Below, one piece after another: positions 9,627 through 18,223 of a stretch of DNA of 64,000 nt. Location: contig NC_020504.1 of the NCBI RefSeq assembly GCF_000349325.1, forward strand, positions 8,350,326-8,414,325. Direction: 5' to 3'. The notes under the pieces were generated by a model. The model did not search any database. It worked only from the letters and a program-made list of their open reading frames with translations, and was not told where the DNA came from. Both the position numbers and the translations under genes were made by a program. The stretch comes from Streptomyces davaonensis JCM 4913. GTDB lineage: Bacteria > Actinomycetota > Actinomycetes > Streptomycetales > Streptomycetaceae. Every line of letters starts with the position of its first letter. Position 1 is the first letter of the stretch.

Positions 9627-9660
9627 CCTGACAGGATCAGGATGTGAAGCACGTCACATC
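9627..9660. promoter_or_regulatory. CRP-type palindrome plus adjacent short inverted repeat
   Basis: Bases 9641-9660 form a perfect inverted repeat: 7-base arms (GATGTGA/TCACATC) around 6 bases. This contains TGTGA-N6-TCACA, the classic CRP/FNR half-sites, and also fits the GTG-N6-GNCAC form described for Streptomyces Crp. A second inverted repeat (CCTGA-N5-TCAGG, 9627-9641) abuts it. The pair lies 77-110 bases upstream of the oxidoreductase start and just beyond the sigJ stop. Binding is inferred, not shown. Confidence 0.5.
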
Positions 9661-9663
9661 GCG

Positions 9664-10596
9664 TCAGAGGGTGTGGAGCGGGGGCTCCCGGCGGTCCGCG
9701 GCGGCCCACTGCCGGCTCGCCCGGGCGAGCTTGTCGGGGTTGACCTGGTTGCGGACCGCGGCGATGCCCTCCGCGGTGACCTCGAGGCAGGCGATCCCGA
9801 CGACCCGGCCGTCCACGACCGCCACGACGGCGGGCCCTCCGTTGGCGGTCGTGGCGTAGATGTCCGGCGTGCCCCCGATGTGGGCCCGCTTGGCCTCGGC
9901 GGGCTTGAACATGCCGCGCAGGAACTTGGCGACCGCGAGCGCGCCCTCGAACGCCTTCGCGCGTGCCGGGACCTTCCCCCCGCCGTCACCGACCGAGACG
10001 GCGTCCTGGGTGAGCAGGCGTACCAGGGGCTCGGTGCGGCCACTGGTCGCCGCGGCCAGGAACTCCTCGACGATCCTCTTGGCGGCCGCCTCGTCGATGT
10101 CGGTGCGTGCCTTGCCGTCCGCGACGTGTTTCTTGGCCCGGTGGAAGATCTGCTGGCTGGCGGCCTCGGTGAGGTCCAGGATCTCGGCGATCTCGCGGTG
10201 CGCGTAGTCGAAGGCCTCCCGCAGCACGTACACCGCCCGCTCGTTGGGCGACAGCCGCTCCAGCAGGACGAGGACGGCGTACGACACCGACTCGCGCTGT
10301 TCGGCGGTGTCGGCCGGGCCGAGCATCGGGTCCCCGGCGAGCAGCGGCTCGGGAAGCCATCTGCCCACGTACGTCTCACGCCGCGCGCGTGCCGAAGTGA
10401 GCTGGTTGAGGCAGAAGTTGGTGAGGACCTTCGTCAGCCAGGCCTCGGCCACCTTGATCCGCTCGATGTCGGCCGCCTGCCAGCGCAGGAACGTCTCCTG
10501 CACGGCGTCCTCCGCCTCGCTCGCCGAACCGAGCAGCCGGTAGGCAATGGCCTCCAACCGGGGCCTGGCGGCCTCGAACCGGTCCACATCACTCAT
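9664..10596 (-). CDS. sigJ: ECF41-type RNA polymerase sigma factor SigJ
   Basis: A 310-residue ECF sigma factor with a C-terminal SnoaL-like extension. Region 2 has YRLLGSASEAEDAVQETFLRW and region 4 lies around LSPNERAVYVLREAFDYAHREIAEIL. ECF41 hallmarks are present: the WLPEP linker, DGGGK, and NPDKL near the C-terminus. In this family the extension acts as a built-in modulator in place of a separate anti-sigma factor. ATG 10596 is used; an alternative ATG four codons upstream (10608) is equally possible because neither has a good Shine-Dalgarno site. The probable target is the FAD oxidoreductase downstream. Confidence 0.88.
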   Translation of the reverse strand: MSDVDRFEAARPRLEAIAYRLLGSASEAEDAVQETFLRWQAADIERIKVAEAWLTKVLTNFCLNQLTSARARRETYVGRWLPEPLLAGDPMLGPADTAEQRESVSYAVLVLLERLSPNERAVYVLREAFDYAHREIAEILDLTEAASQQIFHRAKKHVADGKARTDIDEAAAKRIVEEFLAAATSGRTEPLVRLLTQDAVSVGDGGGKVPARAKAFEGALAVAKFLRGMFKPAEAKRAHIGGTPDIYATTANGGPAVVAVVDGRVVGIACLEVTAEGIAAVRNQVNPDKLARASRQWAAADRREPPLHTL

Positions 10597-10717
10597 GAGC
10601 AGCGCCATGCTCGTGATCTTATTCGGCCCAGGGCGGAAGGTCACCGGGGCCGGCGAGCGCAGCGAACGCCGGTCTCCGCCCGCGCGACACACGCCACCGC
10701 CCGCCCGGCACACGTAC

Positions 10718-11680
10718 TCAGCTGGGACGTACCGCCATCTTGTCGAGCGCCTCCAACAGGCCCGGCAGCTCCGGACCGCGGCCCACCGGGAGGACCTCCC
10801 CGGGCTCGTCGTCGAGGAGCACGAACGCGATGTCGTCGGTTCTGGCCACGAGGGACCAGCCAGGGCCGTCGGCGCGCAGCGTGCGGGCGTCGCCCGAGGC
10901 GAAGGCGGACCGCACCCGGCCGAGCGGCGGCGGGGTGTCCACGTACGCGCGTGCCTCGGCGAGGACGCGGCGGATCCCGCTGTGTCCCTTCGGCTTCTGC
11001 TCGCCCTCCGAGGAGTCGGCGGCGTCAGAGGCCTCCGAAGCCTTCTGGGCGTCCGGGGCGTCAGGACCGTCCTCCGAAGCCTCGTCGGCGGCCTCGGAGG
11101 CCCCCTGCGCGGTCTCCGAGGCGCCCTCCGCCGCCTCCTGGCCCTCGGCGGCCCCCGAGTCGCCACCGGGCCGCGGGAACTCCGCGTCGTCGATCTGCTC
11201 GCGCCAGATCGCCCATTGCAGGGCGATCTCGTCCGCGCCCAGCCTGCGCTGGGCCGGGCCCCACGTCGAGGTGTCCGGGGGCGCCAGCGGCGGCCCTTCG
11301 GCGACATCGGGGCCGGGGTCGTGCGGTGGGGGCACGTTGGGGGCCGCGACGGCGACCGCCAGCGGCCAGCCGGGCAGCGCGGCGACGACCGTGCGCTCGT
11401 CCGGTGACAGGTCGTACTCCATGCCGCAGTCCCAGGACGCGATGGCGACCGCGACCAGCGAGACGTCGTCGATGACGACCGTCCAGCGAGCGCCGTCGCC
11501 GTCCTGGCCGAGCACCAGCCCGTACCCGTCGGCGAGCGGCGCGAGGCCGAGCGCGGCGCACGCCTCGGGGTAGTCGTCGCCCAGCACGCTCGGGAACTTC
11601 GCAGGCGTCAGCAGCACCGCCGTCAGCACATACAGCGCGTCGTCCTCGGCGGCGACGGCGTCCTCGTCCGTCCCGGCCAT
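10718..11680 (-). CDS. Hypothetical protein with acidic Ala/Ser/Glu linker
   Basis: Function not recognised. The 320-residue protein has an N-terminal globular part (about 1-165) rich in conserved-looking Trp and Asp, a low-complexity acidic linker (about 170-230; repeated ASE, EAS, AEG and DAP units), and a C-terminal part of about 90 residues. There is no signal peptide or membrane segment. GGAGG lies a few bases before the ATG at 11680, and an upstream ATG would add 12 residues. The N- and C-terminal folded parts joined by a charged linker suggest a cytosolic adaptor-like protein, but that is inference only. Confidence 0.7.
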   Translation of the reverse strand: MAGTDEDAVAAEDDALYVLTAVLLTPAKFPSVLGDDYPEACAALGLAPLADGYGLVLGQDGDGARWTVVIDDVSLVAVAIASWDCGMEYDLSPDERTVVAALPGWPLAVAVAAPNVPPPHDPGPDVAEGPPLAPPDTSTWGPAQRRLGADEIALQWAIWREQIDDAEFPRPGGDSGAAEGQEAAEGASETAQGASEAADEASEDGPDAPDAQKASEASDAADSSEGEQKPKGHSGIRRVLAEARAYVDTPPPLGRVRSAFASGDARTLRADGPGWSLVARTDDIAFVLLDDEPGEVLPVGRGPELPGLLEALDKMAVRPS

Positions 11681-11817
11681 CCCAGCCTCCCCATCGGTTC
11701 GTCCAATCGCGCGCACCCTAGTGCGAGCGGAAGGCCCTTGTCACGACTGCCCACCCCACCCGGAGCTGCTGTTTTCCGGCTGGACGGGGTGAAATCGGCC
11801 TTCCTCGGCGGCCTCGG

Positions 11818-12159
11818 TCAGGCCGCCGGGAGGCCGAGGAGGTCTCGCGCGACGGTCCCCGGGGACTCGTCGCGCTCCCGCGCGAGGGCGATGACGGCCC
11901 GGCACGCCAGCTCGTTCACCCCGAACGACAGCGCCTCCGGCGACACCCACCCCGCGGCCTCGTCGATGCGCTCCTGGTCGTCCTCCGCGCAGGCCGAGAC
12001 GTATGCCGCGGCGGCTTCGAACAGATTGTGCGTACGCCTGTCCCCGGCGGCGTTCGGATCCCTGCGCCAGGCATCCAGAACCCTGTCCCAGGACTGTCGG
12101 ACCCAGCCGAACATGCCGACCACCTTCCCCCAGTGCGCCTGCCATTGTCGATCGCCCAT
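11818..12159 (-). CDS. Hypothetical small cytosolic protein
   Basis: Function unknown. About 113 residues, Trp-rich at the N-terminus (WGKVVGMFGWVRQSWDRVLDAW), then a helix-rich Ala/Glu body. No membrane segment or known motif. The ATG at 12159 has GGGAG touching it. The internal ATG at 12117 has better spacing from a GAAGGTGG site and would give a 99-residue protein. Codon bias is typical of the region, so it is probably real. Confidence 0.55.
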   Translation of the reverse strand: MGDRQWQAHWGKVVGMFGWVRQSWDRVLDAWRRDPNAAGDRRTHNLFEAAAAYVSACAEDDQERIDEAAGWVSPEALSFGVNELACRAVIALARERDESPGTVARDLLGLPAA

Positions 12160-12249
12160 CTCCCGCTGTTCAACGTAGAGTTGGAGTCACGGCGACAGAA
12201 GAGCAACGGCGCGGTCAACACGAGTACCCGCCCACGGTCCGCTACTCCG

Positions 12250-12774
12250 TCAGCCTCCGAGCGCGGCGATCGTCTCCCGCAGCCAGCCGAGCTCGGCCCG
12301 CGAGGTGGCGCGCGCGATGGTGAGGATGCCGCGCCGGAAGGGGTCCTCGAACTCCTCGGCGCGCAGCGGCCGGTCGCCGTCGTAGAAGAAGCTGGCGGGC
12401 TCCTCCAGGAACGCGAGGCGGCGGCGCAGTACTGCCGTCTGGGCGGCCCGGTCGTCCAGGTGCCGAAGGAAGGCCAGCACCGTGAACCAGCGGTTCTCGT
12501 CGGTGATGTCGCGCTGGACCGGCTCGGCGAGCCGCCGCCGCAGTTCCGTCCTGCCCTCCTCGGTGAGCGTGAGGACATGGCGAGGGGCCGCGACCGCGCC
12601 GGGCTCCGTGGCGCGTTCCAGCAGGCCGGCCTTCTCGAGGCGCTTGATCGCCGGATAGAGCGTGCTCTCCGCGATCGGGCGGACGTGCCCGGTGAGTGCG
12701 GTGATGCGCTTGCGCAGCTCATAGCCGTGCAGGGGGGCGTCGTAGAGGAAACCGAGGATGGCGAGCTCCAGCAT
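12250..12774 (-). CDS. PadR family transcriptional regulator
   Basis: A 174-residue regulator. The N-terminal winged helix carries the PadR signature: MLELAILGFLYDAPLHGYEL, then STLYPAIKRLEKAGLL. A C-terminal helical dimerisation domain (about 100-174) follows. The ATG at 12774 gives the canonical family N-terminus; the TTG at 12792 would add six residues. It is divergent from an alpha/beta hydrolase gene with a matching PadR-type palindrome between them, so it probably represses both itself and the hydrolase until a ligand is bound. Confidence 0.9.
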   Translation of the reverse strand: MLELAILGFLYDAPLHGYELRKRITALTGHVRPIAESTLYPAIKRLEKAGLLERATEPGAVAAPRHVLTLTEEGRTELRRRLAEPVQRDITDENRWFTVLAFLRHLDDRAAQTAVLRRRLAFLEEPASFFYDGDRPLRAEEFEDPFRRGILTIARATSRAELGWLRETIAALGG

Positions 12775-12803
12775 GGCCACATCTTCGCGCAATCACGCGG
12801 GGG

Positions 12804-12839
12804 ATACATCGCTGTGGCAATACATCGGTTCCGATGTAT
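12804..12839. promoter_or_regulatory. PadR-type operator in divergent promoter
   Basis: A perfect 9-base inverted repeat, ATACATCGG-TT-CCGATGTAT (12820-12839), plus a third ATACATCG copy at 12804-12811, 16 bases away in direct orientation. PadR/VanR-type regulators recognise ATGTA/TACAT-like palindromes. The element lies between the two divergent start codons (12774 and 12879). Confidence 0.75.
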
Positions 12840-12878
12840 CCTCCCGGGAGGTGATGTCGGAGGCGGAAGGGCGACGCG

Positions 12879-13634
12879 ATGAAACAGGCCGAGTTCGATG
12901 ACAAGGGGAGCCGCATCCGGTGGACGGAGACGCCGGGTGAGGAACCCGCGCGCGTGTATGTGCACGGCCTGGGGTCGATGTCGTCCGTGTATCACGCGCA
13001 CATCGCGGCCCGGCCCGAACTCGCGGGCCGCCGCAGCCTGTTCGTCGACCTGCCGGGGCACGGCATCAGTGACCGGCCCGAGCACTACGGCTACTCCCTG
13101 GAGGAGAACGCCGACGCCCTGGCCGCCGTACTGGACGCGGCGGGGCTGACCGGCGCCGAGCTGGTCGCGCACAGCATGGGCGGTGCCGTCGCCCTCGTGC
13201 TCGCGCACCGCCGCCCCGAACTGGTCTCCCGGCTGGTCCTGACGGAGGCCAACCTCGACGCCTGCCCGCCGCCCACCGCGGGCAGCAGCGGAATCGCCTC
13301 CTATGAAGAGGACGACTTCGCCGACGGCGGCCACGCGCGCGTGCTGGAGCACGTCGGACCACTGTGGGCGGCCACGATGCGCCTGGCCGACCCGCGCGCC
13401 CTGCACCGCAGCGCCGTCGGGCTCATCCGCGGATCGCAGCCCGAGATGCGCGAGATCCTGGAGGGCCTGACGGTCGACCGGGTGTATCTCCAGGGCGAAC
13501 TCAGCGGTGAACTGGCGGGAAGACAGGCGCTGGAGGCGGCGGGCGTGCGCGTGGTGACGGTGCCCGGAGCCGGCCACAACGTCATGTTCGACAACCCGGA
13601 CGCCTTCGTGGCCGCGGTCGCCGGGCGCGGGTGA
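12879..13634 (+). CDS. Alpha/beta fold hydrolase
   Basis: A 251-residue cytosolic hydrolase. The oxyanion-hole segment VYVHGLGSMSSVYHAHI leads to the DLPGHG strand-turn. The nucleophile elbow AHSMGG is at about residues 98-103. The late histidine is in GAGHNVMFDNPDAF. These are the features of esterase, lipase or epoxide-hydrolase-like enzymes. It is divergent from the PadR gene and probably under its control, so the substrate may be the PadR ligand or a precursor of it (phenolic esters would fit PadR precedent). The stop codon lies inside a terminator hairpin. Confidence 0.85.
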   Translation: MKQAEFDDKGSRIRWTETPGEEPARVYVHGLGSMSSVYHAHIAARPELAGRRSLFVDLPGHGISDRPEHYGYSLEENADALAAVLDAAGLTGAELVAHSMGGAVALVLAHRRPELVSRLVLTEANLDACPPPTAGSSGIASYEEDDFADGGHARVLEHVGPLWAATMRLADPRALHRSAVGLIRGSQPEMREILEGLTVDRVYLQGELSGELAGRQALEAAGVRVVTVPGAGHNVMFDNPDAFVAAVAGRG

Positions 13635-13656
13635 GGCTGCTTGTGCGGCAGCCTCA
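13632..13656. terminator. Hairpin containing both convergent stop codons
   Basis: Arms TGAGGCTGC (13632-13640) and GCAGCCTCA (13648-13656) are perfectly complementary with a 7-base loop. The left end of the stem is the TGA stop of the hydrolase; the right end is the TGA stop of the methyltransferase on the other strand. Confidence 0.75.
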
Positions 13657-14253
13657 GCCCTCCCGTACGGCGAGCGCCAGGAAGCGGGCGTCCTCGTCGA
13701 CGTACGACGTCATGCGCCAGCCGGAACCGGCCAGCAGCGGGCGGAGGTTGGGCTCCGCACGCAGATCCTCCGGCGTGATCCGGCGCCCTTGACGGGCCGC
13801 GAGGGCCGCCCTGCCGATCGGGTGGAACAGCGCCAGCGTGCCGCCGGGGCGCACCACGCGGGCCAACTCCCGCAGGTTCCGGCCGGGTTCGGGCAGATGC
13901 GCGATGAGGCCCGCGCCGAACACCGCGTCGAGCGACTCCGACCGCAGCGGCAGCTCGGCCACGTCGGCGAGCAGCAACTGCCCCTCCCGGTCCCGTCCCG
14001 CCCGTACGGCGGCCTCCAGCATGGCCGGGGTCAGATCGGCCCCGACGACCACTCCCGAGGGGCCCACGGCCGCACGCAGGGGCGGCAGGGCCCGCCCGGT
14101 GCCGCAGCCCGCGTCGAGCACCCGGTCACCCTCGCGCAGCCCGAGGTCGGCGACCGCGGCCGCGTAGGCGGGGCCGTCGTCGGGGAAGCGGGCGTCCCAG
14201 TCGGCCGCGCGGGCGGTGAAGAACTCCTGCACATGTGTGTGGTCGTCGCTCAT
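13654..14253 (-). CDS. Class I SAM-dependent methyltransferase
   Basis: A 199-residue methyltransferase of the UbiE/COQ5-like type. Motif I is VLDAGCGTGRALPPLRAAVG (SAM binding). The acidic residue after strand 2 is in VVGADLTPAML. Motif post-II contains LADVAELPLRSESLDAVFGAGLIAHL. Motif III is RVVRPGGTLALFHPIG. The target is unknown; small-molecule or quinone-like substrates are typical. The ATG at 14253 is used, and an ATG three codons upstream (14262) is possible. It is convergent with the alpha/beta hydrolase through a shared terminator. Confidence 0.85.
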   Translation of the reverse strand: MSDDHTHVQEFFTARAADWDARFPDDGPAYAAAVADLGLREGDRVLDAGCGTGRALPPLRAAVGPSGVVVGADLTPAMLEAAVRAGRDREGQLLLADVAELPLRSESLDAVFGAGLIAHLPEPGRNLRELARVVRPGGTLALFHPIGRAALAARQGRRITPEDLRAEPNLRPLLAGSGWRMTSYVDEDARFLALAVREG

Positions 14254-14424
14254 GCTCGGCATGATCTCGCACCGGCGGGGGTGACGCGCTCACCGACAGG
14301 GGACGTCACTGCGCACACGTTCGAGCTGGAGGCGGTCATTCAGGGAGTGTTCCGTGTCAGATTGCAACACCTTTCGAAATGCGCCCCGGTTGTGCGCCCC
14401 TGCCCGGACTAGCGTCCCGGGGCC

Positions 14425-15198
14425 ATGGGACACCTGGACCACGCAGCCCTGGGGTGGCTGACCCCCGCGCTGTCGTACGTGATGGCCTGCATCGGCGCCG
14501 CATTGGGTCTGCGCTGCACCGTCCGCGCGCTCGCCGCCACCGGCCGCTCGCGCCGCAACTGGCTCGTCACCGCCGCCTCGGCCATCGGCACCGGCATCTG
14601 GACCATGCACTTCGTGGCCATGCTGGGCTTCAGCGTCAGCGGTACCGACATCCGCTACGACGTGCCGCTCACCATCGCCAGCCTGCTCGTCGCCATGGCT
14701 GTCGTCTGCGCCGGGGTCTTCGCCGTCGGCTACAGCCGCGACCGCACCCGCGCGCTCTTCCTGGGCGGACTCACCACCGGGCTCGGCGTGGCCAGCATGC
14801 ACTACCTGGGCATGGCGGCCGTGCGCCTGCACGGCCAGGTGGACTACGACCCGGTCCTCGTCGGGCTCTCGGTGCTGATCGCGGTCGTCGCCGCCACGGC
14901 GGCACTCTGGGCGGCGCTCAACATCAAGTCGCCCGTCGCCGTCACCGTCGCCTCCCTGATCATGGGCGCGGCGGTGAGCAGCATGCACTACACCGGGATG
15001 TTCGCGGTCAGCGTGCGGGTCGCACCGGGCGGCGACGTTCTGCCCGGGGCCACGGCGATGCAGTTCATCTTCCCCCTCGCCGTCGGCCTCGGGTCCTATC
15101 TCTTCCTGACCTCGGCCTTCGTCGCCCTGTCCCCGACGACGGGGGAGCGCGAGGCCTCGGCCTCCGCACAGCGGCCGGTCGAGAGCGCCGCCCACTAA
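14425..15198 (+). CDS. MHYT-domain integral membrane sensor
   Basis: A 257-residue protein with about seven hydrophobic helices and almost no soluble domain. Three copies of the MHYT signature are seen as MHFVAMLGF (about 54-62), MHYLGMAAV (about 122-130) and MHYTGMFAV (about 188-196). These Met/His residues are thought to bind copper near the outer membrane face and sense a diatomic gas or redox state. Most MHYT proteins carry GGDEF, EAL or kinase output domains; this one has none. It ends 46 bases before the conservon kinase on the same strand, so it may feed that signalling module. That link is inferred from position. Confidence 0.85.
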   Translation: MGHLDHAALGWLTPALSYVMACIGAALGLRCTVRALAATGRSRRNWLVTAASAIGTGIWTMHFVAMLGFSVSGTDIRYDVPLTIASLLVAMAVVCAGVFAVGYSRDRTRALFLGGLTTGLGVASMHYLGMAAVRLHGQVDYDPVLVGLSVLIAVVAATAALWAALNIKSPVAVTVASLIMGAAVSSMHYTGMFAVSVRVAPGGDVLPGATAMQFIFPLAVGLGSYLFLTSAFVALSPTTGEREASASAQRPVESAAH

Positions 15199-15244
15199 CC
15201 GCGGGCCCGCCCCGGCGAACCACTCCCGAGCGAGCGAGGAGGCC

Positions 15245-17767
15245 ATGCGTACACCCCGTAGGACCACCGCCCCTGGCGTCGAGACGCCGCCCGCACCGCC
15301 CGTGCGCGGCCGCCGCGCGCACGCCGGACCGCCCGCCGACGAAGGAAAGGACGAACCCGCGAGCGGCGCGCCCGAGGACGCGCCCGCGCGGGGAGGACCC
15401 TGGCGGATGCGGCCGCGCACCGTCCGCGCCAAGATCGTCTGTCTGTTGATGGTGCCGGTGGTCTCCCTGCTGGCCCTGTGGGCCTACGCGACCGTCAGCA
15501 CCGCGCAGGACGTCTCCCGGCTCCGGCAGGTGCAGCGCGTCGACGCCGAGATCCGGGGCCCCGTCGCGGACGCCGTCGCAGCCCTCCAGGCCGAGCGCGC
15601 GATTGCGGTCCGGCTCGCCACCGATCCCTCCGCCGCACCGGGCGCCGACTACAAGAGGCTCACCGAACGCACCGACGCGGCCGTGGCCGAACTCCGGCTC
15701 GGCGACCGCAGCACCGTCGCCGACGCCGAGGAACTGCCGGCCGGAGTGGCAACGCGGCTGGAGGAGTTCGTCTCCGGCGCCGAGGGGCTCGGCCGGCTGA
15801 GGTCGGCCGTGCTCGACCACCGCGCGGGCTGGGACCAGACCTACGAGCGGTACACGAGGACCATCGCGGCGGCCCTCTCCGTGGGCGGCGCGCTCACCGG
15901 CATCCAGGACGCCGACCTCGGCTCCGACGCGCGCGTGCTGCTCGAATTCTCCCGCGCGGGGGAGGCGTTGGCCCAGGAGAACGCCGTGCTGGTCGGCGCC
16001 CGTCTGGCCGGGCGGCTCGACGGCGAGCGGCTGCGGCTGTTCACCGGAGCCGTCGAGACCCGCCGCACGCTCACCGCAGGGGCCGTCGCCGATCTGCGCG
16101 GCCCCGAGCGCGCCGCCTGGCAGAAGCTCGCCGCCGGGGGCGACTACGCGTCCGTCGGCGCCGCGGAGGACGCGGTACTGGCCGCGGCACCAGGGGCGCG
16201 CGCCGCGAACGCGGCACCACAGGCCGACTGGGACCGCTCCCTCGCGCGCGTGCAGGACGGGATGCGCACCATCGAGGCCGACGCGGGACGCGGCGTCGCC
16301 GACCGCGCCGACCCGTTCACCCGCGGACTGCTCACCCCGGCAGGCGCCGCCGTCCTGTTCGGCCTCGCCGCCGTCGCCGCCTCACTGGTGATCTCCGTCC
16401 GCATCGGCCGCGGCCTCGTCGTCGAACTGGTCAGCCTGCGCAACAGCGCGCTGGAGATCGCCCGCCGCAAACTCCCCGAGGCGATGCGGAAACTGCGCGC
16501 CGGGGAGGAGATCGACATCCGCGCCGAGGCACCGCCCGGAGAACCCGCGGAGGACGAGGCCGGACAGGTCGCCGAAGCACTGGGCACCGTGCACCGCGCC
16601 GCCCTGCGCGCCGCCGTGGAGCGCGCCGAACTCGCCAGCGGCATCTCCGGGGTCTTCGTCAACCTCGCCCGCCGCAGCCAGATCCTGGTGCACCGTCAGC
16701 TCAGCCTGCTGGACAGCATGGAGCGCCGCTCCGACGACCCGAACGAACTGAGCGACCTGTTCCGGCTCGACCACCTCACCACCCGCATGCGCCGCCATGC
16801 CGAGAGCCTGATCATCCTCTCCGGCGCGGCACCGGGACGCGCCTGGCGGATGCCGGTCTCCCTGACCAACGTGGTCCGCGCGGCCGTCTCCGAGGTCGAG
16901 GACTACGCGCGCGTGGAGGTGCGGCAGCTGCCCGAGGCGGCCGTCATCGGCACCGCCGTCGCCGACCTCACCCACCTGCTGGCCGAACTCGTCGAGAACG
17001 CCGCCCAGTTCTCGCCGCCGCACACGCGCGTGCGCATCACCGGCGAACCCGTCGGCAACGGCTACGCGGTCGAGGTCGAGGACCGGGGGCTCGGCATGGG
17101 CAAGGAGACCCTCGCCGAGGCGAACAGCCGTATCGAACAGTCCGAGGCGCTCGACCTGTTCGACAGCGACCGGCTCGGGCTGTTCGTGGTCAGCAGGCTC
17201 GCCGCCCGGCACGGCATCAAGGTGCACCTGCGCACCTCCCCCTACGGCGGCACCACCGCGGTCGTCCTGCTGCCCACCGCCCTGCTCCACGGTGGCGCGG
17301 CGGAACGTTCCCCCCGCAAGGCGGCCGAGGCGCCCCAGCCCGCCGAACGCGAGTTCGCGCGCGTGCCCGGCGGCGGCGCACAACAGGAGCCGGTGGAGGC
17401 ACCGGCCGACCGGCCCGCATTGGCCGCCTCCGCACCCATGGCCGCGCAGACCACCACCGATCCACCGCCCCCCGGAGTCACCGCCTTGCGCCTGCACCGC
17501 CCCCAGGACGACTCAGACGGCTCCGACGACCTCCCACGCCGCGTCCGACAGGCGAGCCTCGCCCCCCAACTGCGCAGGCCACAGGGCGAGGAGCCCGCCT
17601 CGGCGGCACCCTCCCGGGGCGACGACCCGCGTACACCCGAACTCGTACGGGATCGCATGGCGGCCTACCGCGACGGCTGGGCGCGAGGCGGCGGGCGGCA
17701 GCCCGGCCGCGGTGCCGCCCCGGATTCCGCAGTGCGCAGCGACAGCAGCGAAGGAGACCCCGCATGA
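15245..17767 (+). CDS. Conservon sensor histidine kinase (CvnA-type)
   Basis: An 840-residue membrane kinase. A basic/Pro N-terminus leads to a first helix (about 61-83), an extracytoplasmic nitrate/nitrite-sensing (NIT) helical domain (about 85-355), a second helix (about 360-382), a HAMP-like linker, a dimerisation region (LVHRQLSLLDSMERRSDDPN through LDHLTTRMRRHAESL) and a HATPase_c domain with the N box ELVENAAQFSPP and the G1 box VEDRGLGMG. The last 170 residues are Pro/Ala-rich. GAGGAGG precedes the ATG, and the stop overlaps the next ATG. No response regulator is adjacent, as in other conservons, where this protein is thought to signal to the small GTPase. Confidence 0.92.
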   Translation: MRTPRRTTAPGVETPPAPPVRGRRAHAGPPADEGKDEPASGAPEDAPARGGPWRMRPRTVRAKIVCLLMVPVVSLLALWAYATVSTAQDVSRLRQVQRVDAEIRGPVADAVAALQAERAIAVRLATDPSAAPGADYKRLTERTDAAVAELRLGDRSTVADAEELPAGVATRLEEFVSGAEGLGRLRSAVLDHRAGWDQTYERYTRTIAAALSVGGALTGIQDADLGSDARVLLEFSRAGEALAQENAVLVGARLAGRLDGERLRLFTGAVETRRTLTAGAVADLRGPERAAWQKLAAGGDYASVGAAEDAVLAAAPGARAANAAPQADWDRSLARVQDGMRTIEADAGRGVADRADPFTRGLLTPAGAAVLFGLAAVAASLVISVRIGRGLVVELVSLRNSALEIARRKLPEAMRKLRAGEEIDIRAEAPPGEPAEDEAGQVAEALGTVHRAALRAAVERAELASGISGVFVNLARRSQILVHRQLSLLDSMERRSDDPNELSDLFRLDHLTTRMRRHAESLIILSGAAPGRAWRMPVSLTNVVRAAVSEVEDYARVEVRQLPEAAVIGTAVADLTHLLAELVENAAQFSPPHTRVRITGEPVGNGYAVEVEDRGLGMGKETLAEANSRIEQSEALDLFDSDRLGLFVVSRLAARHGIKVHLRTSPYGGTTAVVLLPTALLHGGAAERSPRKAAEAPQPAEREFARVPGGGAQQEPVEAPADRPALAASAPMAAQTTTDPPPPGVTALRLHRPQDDSDGSDDLPRRVRQASLAPQLRRPQGEEPASAAPSRGDDPRTPELVRDRMAAYRDGWARGGGRQPGRGAAPDSAVRSDSSEGDPA

Positions 17768-18201
17768 TCCAGGATCCCGGCATGAGGGCCGCCCAGCGGT
17801 CCGGCGAACTCGACTGGCTGCTGGACGACCTGGTGCTGCGCGTGCGCGAGGTGCGCCACGCGGTGGTGCTCTCCAACGACGGGCTGGCAGTGGGCGCGTC
17901 GAGCGACCTCAGCCGCGAGGACGCCGAGCACCTCGCGGCGGTCGCTTCCGGCTTCCACAGCCTGGCCAAGGGCGCGGGCCGCCACTTCGGGGCCGGCGGT
18001 GTGCGCCAGACCATGGTGGAGATGGACGACGGCTTCCTGTTCGTGGCCGCCGCGGGCGACGGCTCCTGCCTCGCCGTCCTCACCGCCGTGACCGCCGACA
18101 TCGGCCTCGTGGCATATGAGATGGCGCGTCTGGTGAAACGTGTCGGTGAGCACCTGCACGCCGCACCGCGCGTCGCCGCGCGGCCGCCCGCAGCGGGCTG
18201 A
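17764..18201 (+). CDS. Roadblock/LC7 protein (CvnB-type)
   Basis: A 145-residue single-domain roadblock/LC7 protein. The segment LDWLLDDLVLRVREVRHAVVLSNDGLAVG leads to the DAEHLAAVASGFHSLAKGAGRHFG helix and a central beta strand with VRQTMVEMDDGFLFV. In bacteria such proteins act as GTPase-activating or scaffolding partners of small Ras-like GTPases. The start overlaps the kinase stop by 4 bases (ATGA), so expression is coupled. The segment after residue 125 is a short Ala/Pro/Arg tail. Confidence 0.92.
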   Translation: MIQDPGMRAAQRSGELDWLLDDLVLRVREVRHAVVLSNDGLAVGASSDLSREDAEHLAAVASGFHSLAKGAGRHFGAGGVRQTMVEMDDGFLFVAAAGDGSCLAVLTAVTADIGLVAYEMARLVKRVGEHLHAAPRVAARPPAAG

Positions 18202-18223
18202 GGCGAGAAGGCGGTCCCCACAC

